Shown piece by piece: positions 49,631-51,022 of a stretch of DNA of 51,022 nucleotides. Origin of the DNA: Sulfitobacter sp. (GTDB taxonomy: Bacteria > Pseudomonadota > Alphaproteobacteria > Rhodobacterales > Rhodobacteraceae); assembly GCA_017854855.1 (NCBI GenBank), contig JAFMGZ010000009.1, positions 1-51,022 of the forward strand, written 5' to 3'. Positions within the stretch are counted from its first letter, which is position 1. Every line of letters begins with the position of its first letter. The translations under genes and the position numbers were made by a program. Below the pieces are notes generated by a model, which worked only from the letters and a program-made list of their open reading frames with translations, did no database searches and was not told the origin of the DNA.

Positions 49631-51022
49631 TCAGGTATCTTCATACATATCGTCTTCTTCGTCAGCGACAGGGACGTCATCCTCATCGACCGGAATGCTC
49701 ATGAGGCCTATGACATCGTCAAAGGTAATCTCACTGTCAGGCACGGCATCCTCGGCCTCGACAAAGTCAGGATCAGTGCTGGAGGTCACACCCAGAACCT
49801 TGCCCCCGTTTTGAGAGTCGATGATCAGGCGCATGCCGCTAAGGTCGATGTCATCAAGCGTAACCGGACCGGCATCAGACCAAAGGGTAAAGTTGGTCCC
49901 TGTTACCGTTGCATTGGGTTGCGCCCCGAATTGCAGACCGACATCAAATCCTTCGTCAACACCCGCACCGCTGGGGAGATGGGTCACTGCATCATCCGAT
50001 ATCTGCACGTCAGACACCTGATTTCCGACGACATTCAGATCGGTCTCAAGCAGGTCGCTGTCCTCGGCCATGTCAAAGAAGATGCCATCAATGTCGACCG
50101 GCGGACCAGTCCAGTCGGACTGCTGAATGTTAAAGAACAACTGGCCTGCGGACGGGTCCTCTACCACGGTGACTTCGATCTCCTGGGGATCGCCAAATCC
50201 GTATTCGAAGAACAGTTTGGTGGGTACCGGATCCGGATCTGGATCTGGATCGCCGCCACCTGTCCCACAGGACCCTTTGCCGGAACCATCCGAACCCTTG
50301 CCGGAACCGTCCGAGCCCTTGCCAGAGCCGTCAGACCCTTTGCCGGAACCATCCGAGCCCTTGCCAGAGCCGTCCGAGCCCTTGCCAGAGCCGTCAGACC
50401 CTTTGCCGGAACCGTCCGAGCCCTTGCCAGAGCCGTCAGACCCTTTACCGGAACCATCCGAACCCTTGCCGGAGCCGTCCGAGCCCTTGCCCGAACCATC
50501 CGAGCCCTTGCCGGAACCGTCAGACCCTTTGCCAGAACCCTTGCCCGAACCATCCGAGCCTTTGCCGGAGCCGTCAGACCCCTTACCGGACCCCTTACAG
50601 GAACCATCCGAACCCTTGCCGGAACCGTCAGACCCTTTGCCGGAACCCTTGCCCGAACCATCCGAGCCCTTGCCAGAGCCGTCAGACCCTTTACCGGACC
50701 CCTTGCCCGAACCATCCGAGCCTTTGCCAGAGCCGTCAGACCCTTTACCGGACCCCTTGCCGGAACCATCAGAGCCCTTGCCAGAGCCGTCAGACCCTTT
50801 ACCGGACCCCTTGCCTGAACCATCAGAGCCCTTGCCGGAACCGCCACCGCTGTGCCAGTCCCCCCATTTTTCGTCCTTTTCGCCATCGAAATGGCCTGCA
50901 AGGTTGTCATCATACCATTTCGAGAACTTTTCGCCCTCTACACCACCGTTGTAATAGGACTTGCCCCCGCAGGCTTTGCTGCCGCCGGTGCCTTTGTCTG
51001 AGCCATGAGACCCCTTGCCGGA
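49631..51022 (-). CDS. Large Gly/Ser/Asp/Lys-repeat protein, C-terminal part (5' end beyond window)
   Basis: Open reading frame with no stop from the window edge to 49631; 463 residues are visible and the start lies outside. Order from the edge: a Gly-rich segment with one Cys (GGSKACGGKSYYNGGVEGEK), a tryptophan-rich acidic patch (KWGDWH), then 23 copies of a 7-residue GSDGSGK-like unit with six 4-residue units between them (coded by 50277-50831). A CGTGGG turn, the linker DPDPDPDPVP and a beta-rich acidic domain (LFFEYGFGDPQEIEVTVVED, VDIDGIFFDMAEDSDLLETD, GFDVGLQFGAQP) follow, ending EEDDMYEDT. No enzyme motif or RTX nonapeptide is seen. A surface or secreted structural protein is an inference. 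Confidence 0.8.
   Translation of the reverse strand, partial: SGKGSHGSDKGTGGSKACGGKSYYNGGVEGEKFSKWYDDNLAGHFDGEKDEKWGDWHSGGGSGKGSDGSGKGSGKGSDGSGKGSDGSGKGSGKGSDGSGKGSDGSGKGSGKGSDGSGKGSDGSGKGSGKGSDGSGKGSDGSCKGSGKGSDGSGKGSDGSGKGSGKGSDGSGKGSDGSGKGSDGSGKGSDGSGKGSDGSGKGSDGSGKGSDGSGKGSDGSGKGSDGSGKGSDGSGKGSDGSGKGSDGSGKGSCGTGGGDPDPDPDPVPTKLFFEYGFGDPQEIEVTVVEDPSAGQLFFNIQQSDWTGPPVDIDGIFFDMAEDSDLLETDLNVVGNQVSDVQISDDAVTHLPSGAGVDEGFDVGLQFGAQPNATVTGTNFTLWSDAGPVTLDDIDLSGMRLIIDSQNGGKVLGVTSSTDPDFVEAEDAVPDSEITFDDVIGLMSIPVDEDDVPVADEEDDMYEDT
50277..50831 (-). repeat. 21-bp/12-bp coding tandem repeat
   Basis: This is 555 bases of in-frame tandem repeat: 23 units of 21 bp and six units of 12 bp. The 12-bp units appear only in the half toward the window edge (one after each pair of 21-bp units from unit 12 on), giving 54-bp higher-order repeats. 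The repeat keeps other frames open on both strands, producing spurious long frames. Length variation between strains is expected. Confidence 0.9.

Noticed and set aside
50277..50831. CRISPR-like array
   Set aside because: The units are contiguous, in-frame and without unique spacers, and no cas genes are present.
50161..50913. Second minus-strand frame rich in Ala and Arg across the same tract
   Set aside because: Same cause as above. It has no non-repetitive globular part and is in a different phase from the acidic C-terminal domain.
50127..50954. Plus-strand proline-rich reading frame across the repeat tract
   Set aside because: It is the reverse complement of the Gly-Ser-Asp-Lys repeat. 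A 21-bp period without stops leaves several frames open on both strands, while the true frame is continuous from the window edge to a non-repetitive acidic domain.

Overview
The window is one stretch of an alphaproteobacterial chromosome, almost certainly from the Roseobacter group of the Rhodobacteraceae. The reasons are high GC content, a choline-sulfate operon in betICBA order, a short editing-less prolyl-tRNA synthetase, the run AI-2E permease / HdaA / Ppk / Ppx, a propionyl-CoA locus with its ScfR/PccR-type regulator, and a perfect CtrA-type TTAA-N7-TTAA box. I cannot fix the genus. I saw no rRNA, tRNA, integrase, transposase, phage block or CRISPR array. Gene density is high and no intergenic gap exceeds 300 bases.

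Layout. 1-4.0 kb: two tandem class III adenylate/guanylate cyclases with TolB-like and TPR regions. 4.1-9.4 kb: parE, a hotdog thioesterase, a lipoprotein with a zinc-protease motif, a lipoprotein cytochrome c, a small YdcZ-type membrane protein and an Ldh-family dehydrogenase. 9.4-16.5 kb (minus strand): lolD, lolC/E, a DUF2937 protein, proS, pepT and an acyl-CoA synthetase. 16.8-22.6 kb (plus strand): AI-2E permease, hdaA, ppk and ppx, the DnaA-control and polyphosphate block. 22.7-25.5 kb (minus strand): an exported acidic protein, an EEP hydrolase, a TerB/J-domain protein and a glyoxalase-like protein.

25.6-38.2 kb is a propionyl-CoA assimilation region: methylmalonyl-CoA mutase, biotin-bearing pccA, pccB, a divergent Bcr/CflA-type MFS transporter and an ScfR-family regulator. 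TTTGCAAA-type palindromes lie upstream of pccB/MFS and in front of the regulator, which fits direct and autogenous control. Small poorly characterised genes sit among them: a sulfotransferase-like gene overlapping the mutase start, a DUF4174 protein, two small lipoproteins, a DUF6497 protein, a cupin and a 119-residue protein.

38.2-46.2 kb holds an exported nuclease, the choline-sulfate to glycine-betaine operon betI-betC-betB-betA with a candidate BetI operator, an EamA exporter and an ArgO/LysE exporter. 46.5-49.5 kb has a small cytoplasmic protein, yebC and an SLC13-type transporter.

The right edge (49.6-51.0 kb, minus strand) is the C-terminal 463 residues of a large unknown protein. It contains 23 copies of a 7-residue Gly/Ser/Asp/Lys repeat, then a (DP)4 linker and an acidic C-terminal domain. 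It is the least explained coding feature here. Besides genes, the intergenic DNA holds several dispersed or palindromic families: a GGCCAAAAAGAG motif in three copies, a roughly 70-base imperfect repeat in two copies, clusters of perfect hairpins and several strong terminators.
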